A stretch of 64,000 nucleotides of DNA from Bifidobacterium avesanii (GCF_009299475.1 NZ_WBSN01000003.1:1-64000); one strand, 5' to 3'. Numbered from the stretch's first letter, positions 6,948 through 17,216 are shown. Numbers and translations: made by a program. The notes: generated from the letters alone by a model not told the origin.

Positions 6948-9275
6948 CTACGCCGCGGCGCATGTGTAGGCGCACAGGGGCCAGTTGGTGCAGCCGTAGA
7001 ACTGCCGCTGATCGGTTCCGGAGGCGCGCAGCACGAGGGCCTCGCCGCAGTCGGGGCAGCGGGGCGGCAGCTTCACGCCGCGGAAGACGTTCGGGCAGAT
7101 CGAGTCGCGCAGCTCGTAGACGAAGCGCGACGGACGACGGCGGTCGACCACGATGAACAGCTTCTTGACGCAACGGGTCATGGCCACGTAGAACAACCGG
7201 CGCTCCTCGGCGTATGGGAACGGCTCGGCGGCGGGCAGCAGCAGGTCGAGCAGCGGCTCGTCGGCGATGGCGCTCGGGAAGCCGTGCGGGCCGCCGGACG
7301 TGGCGAGCAGGAACACGAAATCGCGCTGCAGACCCTTGGACTTGTGCACGGTCATGAACGTGATGTCCAGGTCCGGGCGGTCGGGCAGCGCGAGGCGGCC
7401 GGGGCGCGACTGCGTCTGCTGCGCCTGCGGCGGCCGGAGCGGGCTGTGCGCGAGCAGCGGGTCGAGGTCGCTCGCATACCGGCCGAGCAGCATCACCGTG
7501 GCGTTTTTGGGCAGTTTGGCGAGCTGCGCGACGACGGCTTCCGCGCGCGCCCTGTCCTCGTTGGCGGCGTTGCCGGTGTCGCCGTCGTTGCCGCGGCCGC
7601 ACAGCACCTTGATCGAATGGTCGGCCTTCGGATTGAGGCTGTGCAGATGCTTGACGTACAGGTCCGGATCGGCCATGACGAACGCGCCGCTCGCCTCGAT
7701 CAGGCTCGTGCGGAAGCGTCGCGTGGCGGTGATCTGGAACATGCGCGTCGGGCCCCAGTCGCGCCACAGCCGGTCGAAATCGAGGATCAGGCTCACGTCG
7801 CTGCCGGCGAAGCGGTAGATCGACTGCCAGTCGTCGCCCACGGCGAACAGGCTGCAGTCCGTCTGCTCGCGCAGAGCGCGGATGAGCTCGTAGCGCGGGC
7901 GGGACATGTCTTGGTATTCGTCGATGAGGATGAAGCGGAACGGGCTTGCGTACCGGCCCTCGCGCACGTGACGGGTCGCCTCGGTGATCATGCCGGCGAA
8001 GTCCACGGCGTGGTCGGCGTCGAGACGGCGCTGGTAGGCCTCGTGCAGCGGGGCGAGGAAGTCGATCATGCGGGCGTTGCGGGACGCGTCGGCTGCGGTG
8101 GTTTTGACGGCTGCGGCGGTTTGGGCGTTCCGGGGCGTGCGATCGCGGTTGAGGCGGCGCAGGTCGGCGACGGTCAGGGCGTTGGCGCGCATGTGGAGGA
8201 TGATCGTCCGGGCGGCGGCAAGCAGATGGTCGGCGCACTGGGCGAACGCGGGGTCTTCGAGCGGATTGGATGCGGGAAAGGCCGCCGGGTTTGGCGAGGC
8301 CCATGCGCGGTACTTGCCGGCGATCGGCTTGGGCATGAGCGCCAGCACGGTCTTGCGGTACCGGGCGGTGGCGGGGTCGGCGGCCGTGGCGGAATTGGCG
8401 GCGCTCCCGATCCGGTCGGAGAACGTCTGGCGCACGGCTTCGGTGAGCGTTGTCTCATCCGCGACGCGCAGTGGGTTGCCGGGGTTCGCTCGCCTGCAGA
8501 TGTCCAGGCCGAGGCTGTGGAACGTGCATGCTCGGATGCCGGCGCCGGTCTGTTTGCGGATGCGCGCGGACATTTCGTCGGCGGACGACTTGGTGAACGA
8601 CAGCACCAGAATCTCCTCCGGCTTGGCGCGTCCGGTGGCGAGCAGCCATGCGACATGACCGTTGATCGTGGTGGTCTTGCCGGTGCCCGCGCCCGCGAGC
8701 ACGAGCGTGCTGCGGCCGGCGCCGACGATGGGGGCCAGCTGCTCGTCGCTCAGATCATGGCCTTCGACCGGGCCGATTGTGGCACGGGCGGCGTCCAGTT
8801 TGGCCTTCGGCGGCATGGGGGAGGGCATGAGCCGGGGATGGCAGGCGCCGGTGCCGCGATGTGTTCCGGTGCCGTGGTTGGAGGCTGCCGAAATTGACGG
8901 GCGCGCGCTCTTCCCGCCATTTCCGCGGGTAGTGGCGTCGGCGCGGCCGGCGGCGGTGGGGATTGGCGGTGTTGCTTGACTCGTGTTGTCCTTGCGGGCG
9001 CCGGTGCTGGTGCCGTGGCCGTTGCTCCTGCACGTGGTGCTGGCATTGGCGCGGTTCATGACGGTCGTTGAGGGCTTGCCGGCGCCCGATCGTGTTTTGG
9101 CTGCGCCTGCCTTGCCCGTTGTGGTTGCGCGGGTGCCGCCCGTGCGCGTTCGGCTGAGTCCTCGCGTGGCTTGGCGCGGCTCGCCTGTGCTCTGCCGTTC
9201 AGGGGCGGTGGCTTCGTCCTTGCCGGGGCGGAGCAGAATGTGGAGAATGTCGCGGATGAGGGCGAGCGTCTCCAT
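6948..9275 (-). CDS. UvrD/Rep-type superfamily 1 DNA helicase with C-terminal zinc ribbon
   Basis: 775 residues; GGAGG eight bases before METLALIRD fixes the start. Residues ~20-155 are a Thr/Gly/Arg/Asn-rich low-complexity stretch. The helicase core follows: Walker A LAGAGTGKTTT (~193), motif Ia/Ib, Walker B FILIDEYQDMS, motif III VGDDWQSIYRFAG, motif IV, motif V TVHKSKGLQRDFVFLL and motif VI RRLFYVAMTR. The end holds CPDCG and a later paired Cys (GCTNWPLCAYTC), a topoisomerase-type zinc ribbon. Organisation resembles DNA helicase IV (HelD). The function would be 3'-5' unwinding in repair or recombination. No partner nuclease is nearby. Confidence 0.88.
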   Translation of the reverse strand: METLALIRDILHILLRPGKDEATAPERQSTGEPRQATRGLSRTRTGGTRATTTGKAGAAKTRSGAGKPSTTVMNRANASTTCRSNGHGTSTGARKDNTSQATPPIPTAAGRADATTRGNGGKSARPSISAASNHGTGTHRGTGACHPRLMPSPMPPKAKLDAARATIGPVEGHDLSDEQLAPIVGAGRSTLVLAGAGTGKTTTINGHVAWLLATGRAKPEEILVLSFTKSSADEMSARIRKQTGAGIRACTFHSLGLDICRRANPGNPLRVADETTLTEAVRQTFSDRIGSAANSATAADPATARYRKTVLALMPKPIAGKYRAWASPNPAAFPASNPLEDPAFAQCADHLLAAARTIILHMRANALTVADLRRLNRDRTPRNAQTAAAVKTTAADASRNARMIDFLAPLHEAYQRRLDADHAVDFAGMITEATRHVREGRYASPFRFILIDEYQDMSRPRYELIRALREQTDCSLFAVGDDWQSIYRFAGSDVSLILDFDRLWRDWGPTRMFQITATRRFRTSLIEASGAFVMADPDLYVKHLHSLNPKADHSIKVLCGRGNDGDTGNAANEDRARAEAVVAQLAKLPKNATVMLLGRYASDLDPLLAHSPLRPPQAQQTQSRPGRLALPDRPDLDITFMTVHKSKGLQRDFVFLLATSGGPHGFPSAIADEPLLDLLLPAAEPFPYAEERRLFYVAMTRCVKKLFIVVDRRRPSRFVYELRDSICPNVFRGVKLPPRCPDCGEALVLRASGTDQRQFYGCTNWPLCAYTCAAA

Positions 9276-9372
9276 GGATGAACCTCCGCGGTCGTGTGAC
9301 GGCAAAAACTGGGCAAACGAGCGTTCATTGTACCCGGCGTGATGCGGTCCGGTGGCTATTGTGCATGCCACT

Positions 9373-9586
9373 TGCCCTTCCGGGGGCAGATTTTGCTGGT
9401 TGTGGACATCTACTCGGCTTTCCTAGGGCAGGTACTCGGTGAACACCGGGATGATGGGCCGCGTCTTTCCGCCGTTTTCCGGTGCAGGTCGGTGGACTGT
9501 AGATGGTTGATGGCCGATGGCGGTGCCCTCGGAAGGATGAGTAGATGTCTGCGGGAGCCGAAATCTGCCCTCGGAAGGGTGAGTAG
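9373..9586. repeat. CCTTCCGAGGGCA inverted element, copy A
   Basis: Two ~60-bp arms in opposite orientation (9373-9432 and 9524-9586) flank ~90 bp. Each arm carries two copies of a CCTTCCGAGGGCA-like 13-mer around an AGATTT...GGACATCTACTC spacer; in the left arm the 13-mers are slightly decayed. The same arrangement occurs at 29455-29661. It fills the gap between the helicase start and the next gene; no coding sequence is seen in it. Confidence 0.85.
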
Positions 9587-9618
9587 GAGTCTGTGGACGT
9601 GGTCGGGCGCCTCTATGG

Positions 9619-11133
9619 TTACCGTTTCGCGCTTGCAGTTGTGGACACGGCCGCAGAACCCGCACCCATACCCGCCGCATGCGCGGGATTCAGCCCGTAC
9701 TGCATGGAGACCGCCCATACCAGCAGGGGAATGGCCGCGAACGCGTAGCCCTCGAACTGGATGTAGAGGTAGACGACGAGCGCGAACCAGCAGATGGTGG
9801 TCTTGTTCCACGCGCGGCGGTCGGTGAGGTGACGGGCGATGAGCCAGATCGCCAGCGCCAGTCCGACCACGCCGTATTCGGCGAGGAAGCTGGTGTAGGC
9901 GCTCATGGTCCAGATGGTGTCCGGGGTCATGCGGGCGTACCATTCGGAGGGCGCGGCGGTGTCGAGGCGCAGGGAGGTCAGCAGCCCCGCGGCAAGGTCG
10001 GAGCCCGCGTGGGTGGCGTCGGCGATGTTGCCCGCGCCGTAGCCGGTGAGCAGGTAGATCGGGTGCCGCACGAGCCCGCTCAGGGGGCCGAGCGACTGCC
10101 AAAAGCGCGCGTAGAACGAGCCGTCGCCCTCCATGCCGTTCGACGCGATGGAGTTGAGCCGCCCGTTGAGCGCCACGCAGGCCACGCCCACGGCCACCGA
10201 AACCACGAGCCCGATGGAACCGCGCCTGCGTGCGGCGGGGTCGCGCCAGCGCACGCGCTCCACGATGACGATGATGAGCGCGACGAGCGAGTCGAGGATG
10301 ATGCGCACGCCGGCACCCATGAGCACCGAGCCCGCGGCGAACACGACGATGAGGTCCCGCAGGCGCTTGGCGTAGATGCGGTCGCGCCCGCGCATGAGCC
10401 ACATGAGCGGCAGCAGCACGCCGAACAGGTGCATGCCGATGTAGCTCGGCTCGGCGAACAGGAACTGCGGCCGCCCGCCGCCCCACGGGGAGTCGGATAT
10501 GACGTAGGAGCGGGTCATGAGCTGGTCGAAATACGAGCGCAGGGAGCCCAGGTCGAGCACGATGCCGATCCACTGGATCACGCCGACCGCAAACGCGAAC
10601 CAGTAGGCGACGATGATCGTGCGGATGGCCTCGCCCCACGGAAGCCGTTTGACGCGGATGGCGATGTCCACCGCGACTAGGGTGGCCAGCGCGCCCACGA
10701 CGGCCGTCCAGCTTTCCACGGCCGCGACCGGGGGGAACCCGACGGTCGCCCAGCCGAGCCCGGACAGCACGATCAGCGCGGCGGGGAACAGGAACCACAC
10801 GCGGAAGTGCCGGTACACGTTCGGCAGTTCGCGCCAGTTGAGGAGTGCGTAGGCGAGGAACAGCCACGGGGCGATCGGCGTCCAGAATGGGGCGTAGACG
10901 CCGAGCCGCGTGCCGTCGACGGGCAGGGACAGCAGCGCCAGATGGAACAGCAGGTCGCCGCGGTCGGTCAGGGTGACGAGATGCGTGCGCGCCGGGCCGG
11001 TCCAGCTGATGGTGGGGAATGGTTGGTCCGCCACAGATTGCGCCGATGACGCTGGTTGCGCCGATTGGGGTGGAGCCGGGGGAGTGAGCGGGAGCTGTTG
11101 CGATTGCCGGGATTGCTGCTGTGATTGTGCCAT
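9619..11133 (-). CDS. O-antigen ligase / polysaccharide polymerase-like membrane protein
   Basis: 504 residues from MAQSQQQSRQ. An N-terminal Gln/Ser/Pro-rich cytoplasmic tail (~60 residues) precedes about ten to twelve membrane spans with a long central extracytoplasmic loop (roughly residues 255-380, including FLFAEPSYIGMHLFG and the TPDTIWTMSAYTSFLAEYG region). This topology and the 'Wzy_C'-like loop resemble O-antigen ligases and capsule polymerases, which join oligosaccharides to lipid or wall carriers. No glycosyltransferase cluster is beside it, so the role is inferred only. The ribosome site is weak and the start could lie slightly up- or downstream. Confidence 0.6.
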   Translation of the reverse strand: MAQSQQQSRQSQQLPLTPPAPPQSAQPASSAQSVADQPFPTISWTGPARTHLVTLTDRGDLLFHLALLSLPVDGTRLGVYAPFWTPIAPWLFLAYALLNWRELPNVYRHFRVWFLFPAALIVLSGLGWATVGFPPVAAVESWTAVVGALATLVAVDIAIRVKRLPWGEAIRTIIVAYWFAFAVGVIQWIGIVLDLGSLRSYFDQLMTRSYVISDSPWGGGRPQFLFAEPSYIGMHLFGVLLPLMWLMRGRDRIYAKRLRDLIVVFAAGSVLMGAGVRIILDSLVALIIVIVERVRWRDPAARRRGSIGLVVSVAVGVACVALNGRLNSIASNGMEGDGSFYARFWQSLGPLSGLVRHPIYLLTGYGAGNIADATHAGSDLAAGLLTSLRLDTAAPSEWYARMTPDTIWTMSAYTSFLAEYGVVGLALAIWLIARHLTDRRAWNKTTICWFALVVYLYIQFEGYAFAAIPLLVWAVSMQYGLNPAHAAGMGAGSAAVSTTASAKR

Positions 11134-11191
11134 CAGCGCCGATGGTACAACGCGCGCATTACTTGGCGAATACTGCGGGAAAAGGGAACCG

Positions 11192-11244
11192 GCGGCGACC
11201 TCCGGCACCGCCGCCGATCGGGAGGTAATGCCGGAGGTCGCCGC
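11192..11244 (-). terminator. 16-bp perfect hairpin after the amino-acid permease
   Basis: Left arm 11192-11207 pairs perfectly with 11229-11244 around a 21-base loop. On the minus strand it lies immediately after the stop of the permease and is followed by a short pyrimidine tract, so it probably terminates that transcript. Confidence 0.65.
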
Positions 11245-11255
11245 GCCTGTCCGGC

Positions 11256-12704
11256 TTACTTGCGCTTGAGGAACTGGGAGGCCACGAACAGCACGGCCAG
11301 CCAGATCACGCCCGCGTAGACGGCGATGCGGTAGCTCGCGGAGAAGCACATGAGCACCACCACGAGCGCGAGGAACGCGAGCACCACCCACGGGGTTACG
11401 CGCGCGAACGGCAGCTTGAACTGCAGGTGGGCCAGCGCGTCGTCGCCGGTGAGCCCCGCGAGCTCGCCCGGCCCCTTGCCGGAGGCGACCACGCGGCGGA
11501 AGTGCATTTCCGTGATCATGATGATGGTCCAGTTGATCACGCCGGCGATGGTGGCGATGGACATGAGGTAGTTGAACGCGAACTCGGGCCACAGGAACAC
11601 TACCACCACGGCGAGGGCGGTGATCACCGCGGAGGTGAGCACGCCGGCCACCGGCACGCCGCGCCCGTTGAGCTTGCCCAGATACGCGGGCGCGTTGCCC
11701 TGCTTGGCGAGCGAGTAGAGCATGCGCGAGTTGGCGTACAGGCCGGAGTTGTACACGCTCATCACGGCGGTGAGGCACACGAAGTTGAGGATGCCGGCGG
11801 CCGCGTGCACGCCCACCGAGTCGAAGATCTGCACGAACGGGCTGGATTCGCCGTCGATGGTGTTCCACGGCACCACGGCCATGATGATGCCGAGCGCGCC
11901 GATGTAGAACACGAGGATGCGCCAGATGATGTCGTTCGTGGCCTTGGGGATGGTGGTGCGCGGGTTCTCGGTCTCGCCCGCGGTGATGCCGATGAGCTCG
12001 GTGCCGCCGAAGCTGAACATGACCACGACGAGGGCCATGAGCAGGCCGGTCCACTGGCCGTCCGCGGTGCGGCTCATGAGGCCGTTGGGCAGGAATCCGC
12101 CGCCCACGGTGAACCAGTTGGCGAACGAGGGCGCGACGCCGCTCACGGTGCTCACGCCCATGACGAGCACCACGAGGCCGCCGAGGATCATGGCGATCAC
12201 GGCCACGATCTTGATGATGGCGAACCAGAACTCGAATTCGCCGAACTTGCTCACGCCCAGCAGGTTCGCGGCGGTGATCACCACGAGGAAGAACGCGGCG
12301 GACACCCACTGCGGGATGGCCGGGAACCAGTAGTTCACGAAGCTGCCCACCACGGCGAGCTCCACCATGGACACGAGGATGTAGTTGAACCAGTAGTTCC
12401 ATCCGGAGATGAAGCCCGCGCGCTTGGACCAGTAGCGGGTGGCGTAGTAGCTGAACGCGCCGGCCTTCGGGTCCTCGACGCTCATCTCGGACAGGGCGCG
12501 CACGATCATGAAGATCGCGAGGCCGCCGATGAGATAGGCGAGCAGGATGCTCGGGCCCGCCAGGCTGATCGATTCGCTCGAGCCGTAGAACAGGCCCGTG
12601 CCGATCGCGCCGCCGAGGGCGATCAGCTGGATGTGGCGGTTCTTCAGCGATTTGCGCAACGTGGCCGGCACCGGCACGTCGTCGGTTTCATGCTTGTTGG
12701 TCAT
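11256..12704 (-). CDS. APC-family amino-acid permease
   Basis: 482 residues starting at MTNKHETDD. The opening 'RHIQLIALGGAIGTGLFYGS' is the signature of the amino-acid transporter subfamily of APC proteins (AnsP, CycA, GabP, LysP type), with ~12 spans and the conserved 'SFGGTELIGITAGETENP' in span 6. It imports an amino acid with protons; which one cannot be read. The upstream open frame to 12845 is Arg-rich and rejected. The paralogue at 17217 is of the same subfamily but clearly diverged, and both flank an ABC exporter. Confidence 0.88.
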   Translation of the reverse strand: MTNKHETDDVPVPATLRKSLKNRHIQLIALGGAIGTGLFYGSSESISLAGPSILLAYLIGGLAIFMIVRALSEMSVEDPKAGAFSYYATRYWSKRAGFISGWNYWFNYILVSMVELAVVGSFVNYWFPAIPQWVSAAFFLVVITAANLLGVSKFGEFEFWFAIIKIVAVIAMILGGLVVLVMGVSTVSGVAPSFANWFTVGGGFLPNGLMSRTADGQWTGLLMALVVVMFSFGGTELIGITAGETENPRTTIPKATNDIIWRILVFYIGALGIIMAVVPWNTIDGESSPFVQIFDSVGVHAAAGILNFVCLTAVMSVYNSGLYANSRMLYSLAKQGNAPAYLGKLNGRGVPVAGVLTSAVITALAVVVVFLWPEFAFNYLMSIATIAGVINWTIIMITEMHFRRVVASGKGPGELAGLTGDDALAHLQFKLPFARVTPWVVLAFLALVVVLMCFSASYRIAVYAGVIWLAVLFVASQFLKRK

Positions 12705-12856
12705 GGGACTCTCATCTCTCCGGTTGTGTGAGCCGGTTGTCTGCCGGTTCCTTGGCCGGCGGGGGCGCCGGCGACGCTCGTATTGTACGGCCTCGGCGGC
12801 TTCCCGATGTTTCCAAGGTTCGGATGTTAGGCTGAAAGATGGCAAGGAGGCGTGCG

Positions 12857-13558
12857 ATGGCGTATATCGAATTCGATCATGTGGTCAAGGAATACGCGGC
12901 CGGCGCGTCCGCCATCCGCGCGCTTGACGACGCCAGCTTCACGGCCGACCGGGGCCGCCTGACCATCATCCTCGGGCAGTCCGGCGCCGGCAAGACCACG
13001 GCTCTCAACATTCTGGGCGGCATGGACACCGCCACGTCCGGCACGGTGAGCGTGGGTGGGCGCAGCATCTCCGGGCTGTCCAAGCGCGAGCTGGTCGCCT
13101 ACCGCCGCACGGACATCGGCTTCGTGTTCCAGTTCTACAACCTCGTGCCCAACCTGACCGCGCTGGAGAACGTGGAGCTCGCCAGCCAGATCTGCCCCGA
13201 TCACTTCGACCCCGCGGAGACGCTCGCCAAGGTGGGGCTCGGCGACCGCCTCGGCAACTTCCCGGCGCAGCTCTCCGGCGGCGAGCAGCAGCGCGTGTCC
13301 ATCGCGCGCGCGATCGCCAAGAAGCCCAAGCTGTTGCTGTGCGACGAGCCGACCGGCGCGCTCGACTACGAAACCGGCAAGGACGTGCTCGCCCTGCTGC
13401 AGAACGTGGCGCGCGACGAGGGCATGACCGTGATGATCATCACCCACAACTCCGCGATCGCGCCCATGGCCGACCGCGTGATCCGCTTCAAATCCGGCCG
13501 CGTGGTCGCCCAGGAGGACAACGCCGCGCCCACGCCGGTCGCGGACATCGAATGGTGA
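12857..13558 (+). CDS. ABC exporter ATPase, MacB/LolD type
   Basis: 233 residues; AAGGAGG six bases before the ATG. Motifs are complete: Walker [11 protein letters not shown]-loop VFQFYNL, signature LSGGEQQR, Walker [13 protein letters not shown] and the switch His in MIITHN. LolD/MacB-type ATPases power FtsX-like permeases; the permease gene follows within a few bases, so the two form one mechanotransmission or efflux unit. Divergent from the amino-acid permease at 12704, sharing a ~150-bp intergenic region. Confidence 0.93.
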   Translation: MAYIEFDHVVKEYAAGASAIRALDDASFTADRGRLTIILGQSGAGKTTALNILGGMDTATSGTVSVGGRSISGLSKRELVAYRRTDIGFVFQFYNLVPNLTALENVELASQICPDHFDPAETLAKVGLGDRLGNFPAQLSGGEQQRVSIARAIAKKPKLLLCDEPTGALDYETGKDVLALLQNVARDEGMTVMIITHNSAIAPMADRVIRFKSGRVVAQEDNAAPTPVADIEW

Positions 13559-13565
13559 CGGCGGG

Positions 13566-16500
13566 GTGATGGCGATGCGCCGGGCACGGGCGAGACGGGC
13601 GTCGAAAGGACGGGCGGCGGAGGACTGCGCGCCGACGACTTATGCGTTCGCGGGCCGCGCGTTCGCGAAGGACACGTGGCGCATGTGGCTGCGCGCGTGG
13701 AAGCGGTTCGCGTCCATCGCCCTGATCTCGCTGCTCGGCGTGGCCGTGCTCACCGGCATCTACGCCGGCTGCCGCGACACGTTCCTCGCCGCCGACCGCT
13801 TCTACGACGAGCAGGGCCTGATGGACGTGCAGGTGCTCTCCACGCTGGGCCTCACGGACGACGACGTGGCGGCGCTCAAGCGGGTGAGCGGCGTGCAGAC
13901 CGTGCAGCCCGAGCGCTCGCAGAGCGTGACCGTGGCGGTGGACGGCTCGGAGAAGCGCGCGACGATCAACGAGCTCGGCTCGGCGGGCCTCAACCGGCCG
14001 CGGCTGGAGACCGGGCACATGCCGGGGAAGGCCGGCGAGATCGCGGTCACGGACAAGTTCGTCAAGGACAGCGGGCTCAAGGTGGGCGACCGGCTCACGG
14101 TGACCGCCGCGGAGAACGAGACCGGCGAATCCTCCGCCATCGACGGCGAATCCGCCCCGAGCTTCCCCACGGACCTCACCATCACGGGCGTGGTCCTCGA
14201 CCCGACCGACCTGAGCAACCCGTACGGCTACGCGGGCAGCAACTTCCGCAACACCGCCGCGAGCGACTACAACTTCTTCGCGCCCTCCGACGGCGTGACC
14301 GGCAACGTGTACACGTCCGTGAGCCTCACCGTCGCCGGCGCAGCCGGGCTCAACACGTTCGACGACCGGTACGCAGCCGCCGTCAAGGCCGTGACCGACC
14401 GGATCGAGAACGCCGTGCAGACCGACCGGCAGCAGGCGCGCCGGCAGACGATCGTGGACGCGGCGCAGCGCAAGCTCAATGACGCCAAAACCGACGCCTA
14501 CGGCCAGCTCGACGACGCCTCCAAGCAGCTTGACGACCAGCAGGCCACGATCGACGCGAACAAGCAGACCCTGGCCGATTCGCGCGCGCAGCTCGAGACC
14601 AAGCGGACCGAGATCGCCGACGGGGAAAGCCAAATCGCCTCCGCGCGCTCGCAGATCGCGGCGGGACGCCAGCAGCTCGCAACCGCGCGGCAGCAGCTCG
14701 CAACCGCGCGGCAGCAGGTTGACTCGGGCAAGCGGCAGCTGGCCTCCGCGCGCTCGCAATTGGACGCCGGCAAGCAGCAGCTCGCCGCGTCGAAGACGCA
14801 GGCACAGCAGGGTCTCGCGCAGGTCGAGCAGATGCTGGGCGTGGTGCAGCAGGTCCGCACGCTGCTCGACGGATTGCCGAGCGTGGACGTGGGATCGGTG
14901 GACGCGGCCACATGGTCGCGGATCGCCGCGTTGCTCGCCCGCCTCGGCGTGACCGTGCCCGCGGATCCGGCCGACGTGACCTCGCTCGCCGACGTGCGCG
15001 CGCAGCTCGACAAGGCCGCCGCGCAGCTGGAGTCACAGCGCGATCAGGCCAAGGCCGGGCTGGAGACCATCGCAGCCAACGAAAAGACGCTCGCCGAGCA
15101 GGACGCGCAGCTCACCGCGAAGGAGCAGGAGGCCGCGGACGGCGAGGCGACGCTCAATGCGCAGTCCGCCGAACTGGAATCAAAGTCCACGCAGCTCGAA
15201 AGCCAGTCGGCCGAACTCGAGGCGAAGGCCGCGCAGCTCACCGCCGGCAAGCAGCAGGTCGAAGCCGGTCTCAAGCAGGTTTCGGACGGCGAAACCCAGC
15301 TCGCGCAAGGGCAGCAACAGCTCGACGACGCCCGCGAACAGCTCAAAGCCAAGCGCGCGGACGCGGACGCCGAATTCGCGGGGCAGCAGCGGAACATCGA
15401 CGACATCGCCGCCGCGCAGTGGTACGTGCAGACGCGCGACAGCATCGGCGGCTACAGCGCGCTCGACTCCGACCTGAGCTCCATCGAGTCGATCGGCCGC
15501 GCGTTCCCCGTGGTGTTCCTGCTCGTGGCCGTGCTCATGACGCTCACGGCCATGACCCGCATGGTGGAGGAGGATCGCGGGCTGATCGGCACCTACATGG
15601 GACTCGGCTACGGCGGCGCCGCGATCGCCATGTGCTACGTGCTCTTCGCGCTGCTGGCGTGCCTGATCGGCGGCGGGGCCGGCCTGCTCGTGGGCTTCCT
15701 CGGCATCCCCGCGTTCCTGCGGATCGTGATCGGCGAAATGTACATGGTGCCGGACGTGCGGCTCGAATACGACTGGACGGTCGGCTCGCTCGGCGTGCTG
15801 CTGTTCGTGGTCGGCGCGCTCGCGGCCACCGCGATTGCATGCCGCGGCGAGATGCGCCAGACGCCCGCCGCGCTCATGCGGCCCAAGGCGCCCAAGGCCG
15901 GCGCGCGCATCCTGCTCGAACGCGTCCGCCCGCTGTGGAGCCGCATGGGCTTCCTCAACAAGGTGGCCGCGCGCAACATCTTCCGCTTCAAGTCGCGGCT
16001 GGTGATGACCGTGCTCGGCGTGGCCGGATGCACGGCGCTGATCGTGTGCGGGCTGGCGATCAACGACACCATCAACATGCTCGGCCCCGCGCAGTACGGC
16101 GAGCTGTACCGCTACGACCTGCTCGCCGTGTCCGGCGACGCCAAGGCCGGCGACATGCGCGCACGCCTCGCCTCCGACGGTCGGACGGCCGAGACGCTGG
16201 ACGTGCGCCTCGAATCCGGCGAGGTTTCGGGCGCCGACGGCAGGAGCAGTGCGATCCAGCTCATCGTGGTGCCGGAGGCCGATCTTGCGAAGCTGGGGGA
16301 TATGGTCGCGCTGGACGGGCCATTGGGCGACGACGGCGTGATCGCGGAACGGTCGGCCGTCAACGCGCTCGGCGTCCGCGGCGGGGACACGGTGACGCTC
16401 GCCAACGGCGGCCGGCGCCGCGCGCAGGCGCGGGTGAGCATGGTGACGCGCAATCTGATCGGCTCGAACGTGTACATGAGTGAGACGCTGTATAGAAGCC

Positions 16501-17147
16501 TGTTCATGGGGAGCGGCTCGGGCGGCTCCGGAGATGCGGGCGGTGCCGGGAGCGCGTCCGGTTCCGGGAGCGCGTCCGGCTCCGGGGGCGCAACCGCCGC
16601 GCCGATCACATGGAACGCCGTCTACGCCACGCTGACCGGCACCGCCGACGAGAACATCGCCTACGCGGACGCCCTCGCCGCCGACCCGGCCGTGCTCACG
16701 GCCATGAGCAGCGACCATTTGGAGCGCAGCTTCAAGTTCGACCTCATGGGCGCGGTGGTGGCCCTCATCACGCTGCTCGCCGGCCTGCTCGCGCTCGTGG
16801 TGCTCTTCACGCTCGCCAACACCAACGTGTCCGAGCGCGTGCGCGAAATGGCCACGCTCAAGGTGCTCGGATTCTTCGACCGCGAGGTGCACCTGTACGT
16901 GAACAAGGAGATGACCGTGCTCACCCTCATGGGCATTGCGGTCGGCCTGCCGCTGGGCCGGTTCGTGGGCGGTCTGCTCACCGCGGCGCTGAACATGTCC
17001 GGCCTGTACTTCGAGGTGAGCGTCAAGCCGCTGAGCTACGTGATCGCGGCGGCCGCCACGCTGGCGTTCGCGCTGGTTGTGCAGCTGCTCACCAACCCGG
17101 TGCTCGACCGCATCGACCCGGTCAGCTCCCTCAAGTCCGTGGAGTAG
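13566..17147 (+). CDS. FtsX/MacB-like ABC permease with long extracytoplasmic coiled coil
   Basis: About 1193 residues; GTG 13566, ATG 13569 and ATG 13575 are all possible, the last being best spaced from GCGGGG. Layout: one span (~45-65), a MacB-type periplasmic domain (~80-280), a Gln/Ala/Leu-rich coiled coil (~283-615), three spans (~640-775), a further span (~815), an extracytoplasmic domain with a Gly/Ser/Ala linker (~980-1010), and three C-terminal spans (~1055-1190). This is the duplicated FtsX-like topology. The coiled coil made of repeating 'RQQLATA/KQQL' heptads is seen in actinobacterial members. With the preceding ATPase it should export a substrate or transmit force to a wall partner; which is unknown. 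Confidence 0.88.
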   Translation: MMAMRRARARRASKGRAAEDCAPTTYAFAGRAFAKDTWRMWLRAWKRFASIALISLLGVAVLTGIYAGCRDTFLAADRFYDEQGLMDVQVLSTLGLTDDDVAALKRVSGVQTVQPERSQSVTVAVDGSEKRATINELGSAGLNRPRLETGHMPGKAGEIAVTDKFVKDSGLKVGDRLTVTAAENETGESSAIDGESAPSFPTDLTITGVVLDPTDLSNPYGYAGSNFRNTAASDYNFFAPSDGVTGNVYTSVSLTVAGAAGLNTFDDRYAAAVKAVTDRIENAVQTDRQQARRQTIVDAAQRKLNDAKTDAYGQLDDASKQLDDQQATIDANKQTLADSRAQLETKRTEIADGESQIASARSQIAAGRQQLATARQQLATARQQVDSGKRQLASARSQLDAGKQQLAASKTQAQQGLAQVEQMLGVVQQVRTLLDGLPSVDVGSVDAATWSRIAALLARLGVTVPADPADVTSLADVRAQLDKAAAQLESQRDQAKAGLETIAANEKTLAEQDAQLTAKEQEAADGEATLNAQSAELESKSTQLESQSAELEAKAAQLTAGKQQVEAGLKQVSDGETQLAQGQQQLDDAREQLKAKRADADAEFAGQQRNIDDIAAAQWYVQTRDSIGGYSALDSDLSSIESIGRAFPVVFLLVAVLMTLTAMTRMVEEDRGLIGTYMGLGYGGAAIAMCYVLFALLACLIGGGAGLLVGFLGIPAFLRIVIGEMYMVPDVRLEYDWTVGSLGVLLFVVGALAATAIACRGEMRQTPAALMRPKAPKAGARILLERVRPLWSRMGFLNKVAARNIFRFKSRLVMTVLGVAGCTALIVCGLAINDTINMLGPAQYGELYRYDLLAVSGDAKAGDMRARLASDGRTAETLDVRLESGEVSGADGRSSAIQLIVVPEADLAKLGDMVALDGPLGDDGVIAERSAVNALGVRGGDTVTLANGGRRRAQARVSMVTRNLIGSNVYMSETLYRSLFMGSGSGGSGDAGGAGSASGSGSASGSGGATAAPITWNAVYATLTGTADENIAYADALAADPAVLTAMSSDHLERSFKFDLMGAVVALITLLAGLLALVVLFTLANTNVSERVREMATLKVLGFFDREVHLYVNKEMTVLTLMGIAVGLPLGRFVGGLLTAALNMSGLYFEVSVKPLSYVIAAAATLAFALVVQLLTNPVLDRIDPVSSLKSVE

Positions 17148-17216
17148 CCGGGGCCGGCGGGGCGAATCCCGTCCGCTATGGACCGTTCACATGCGCTGGG
17201 GTAGGATTGGCGCATT

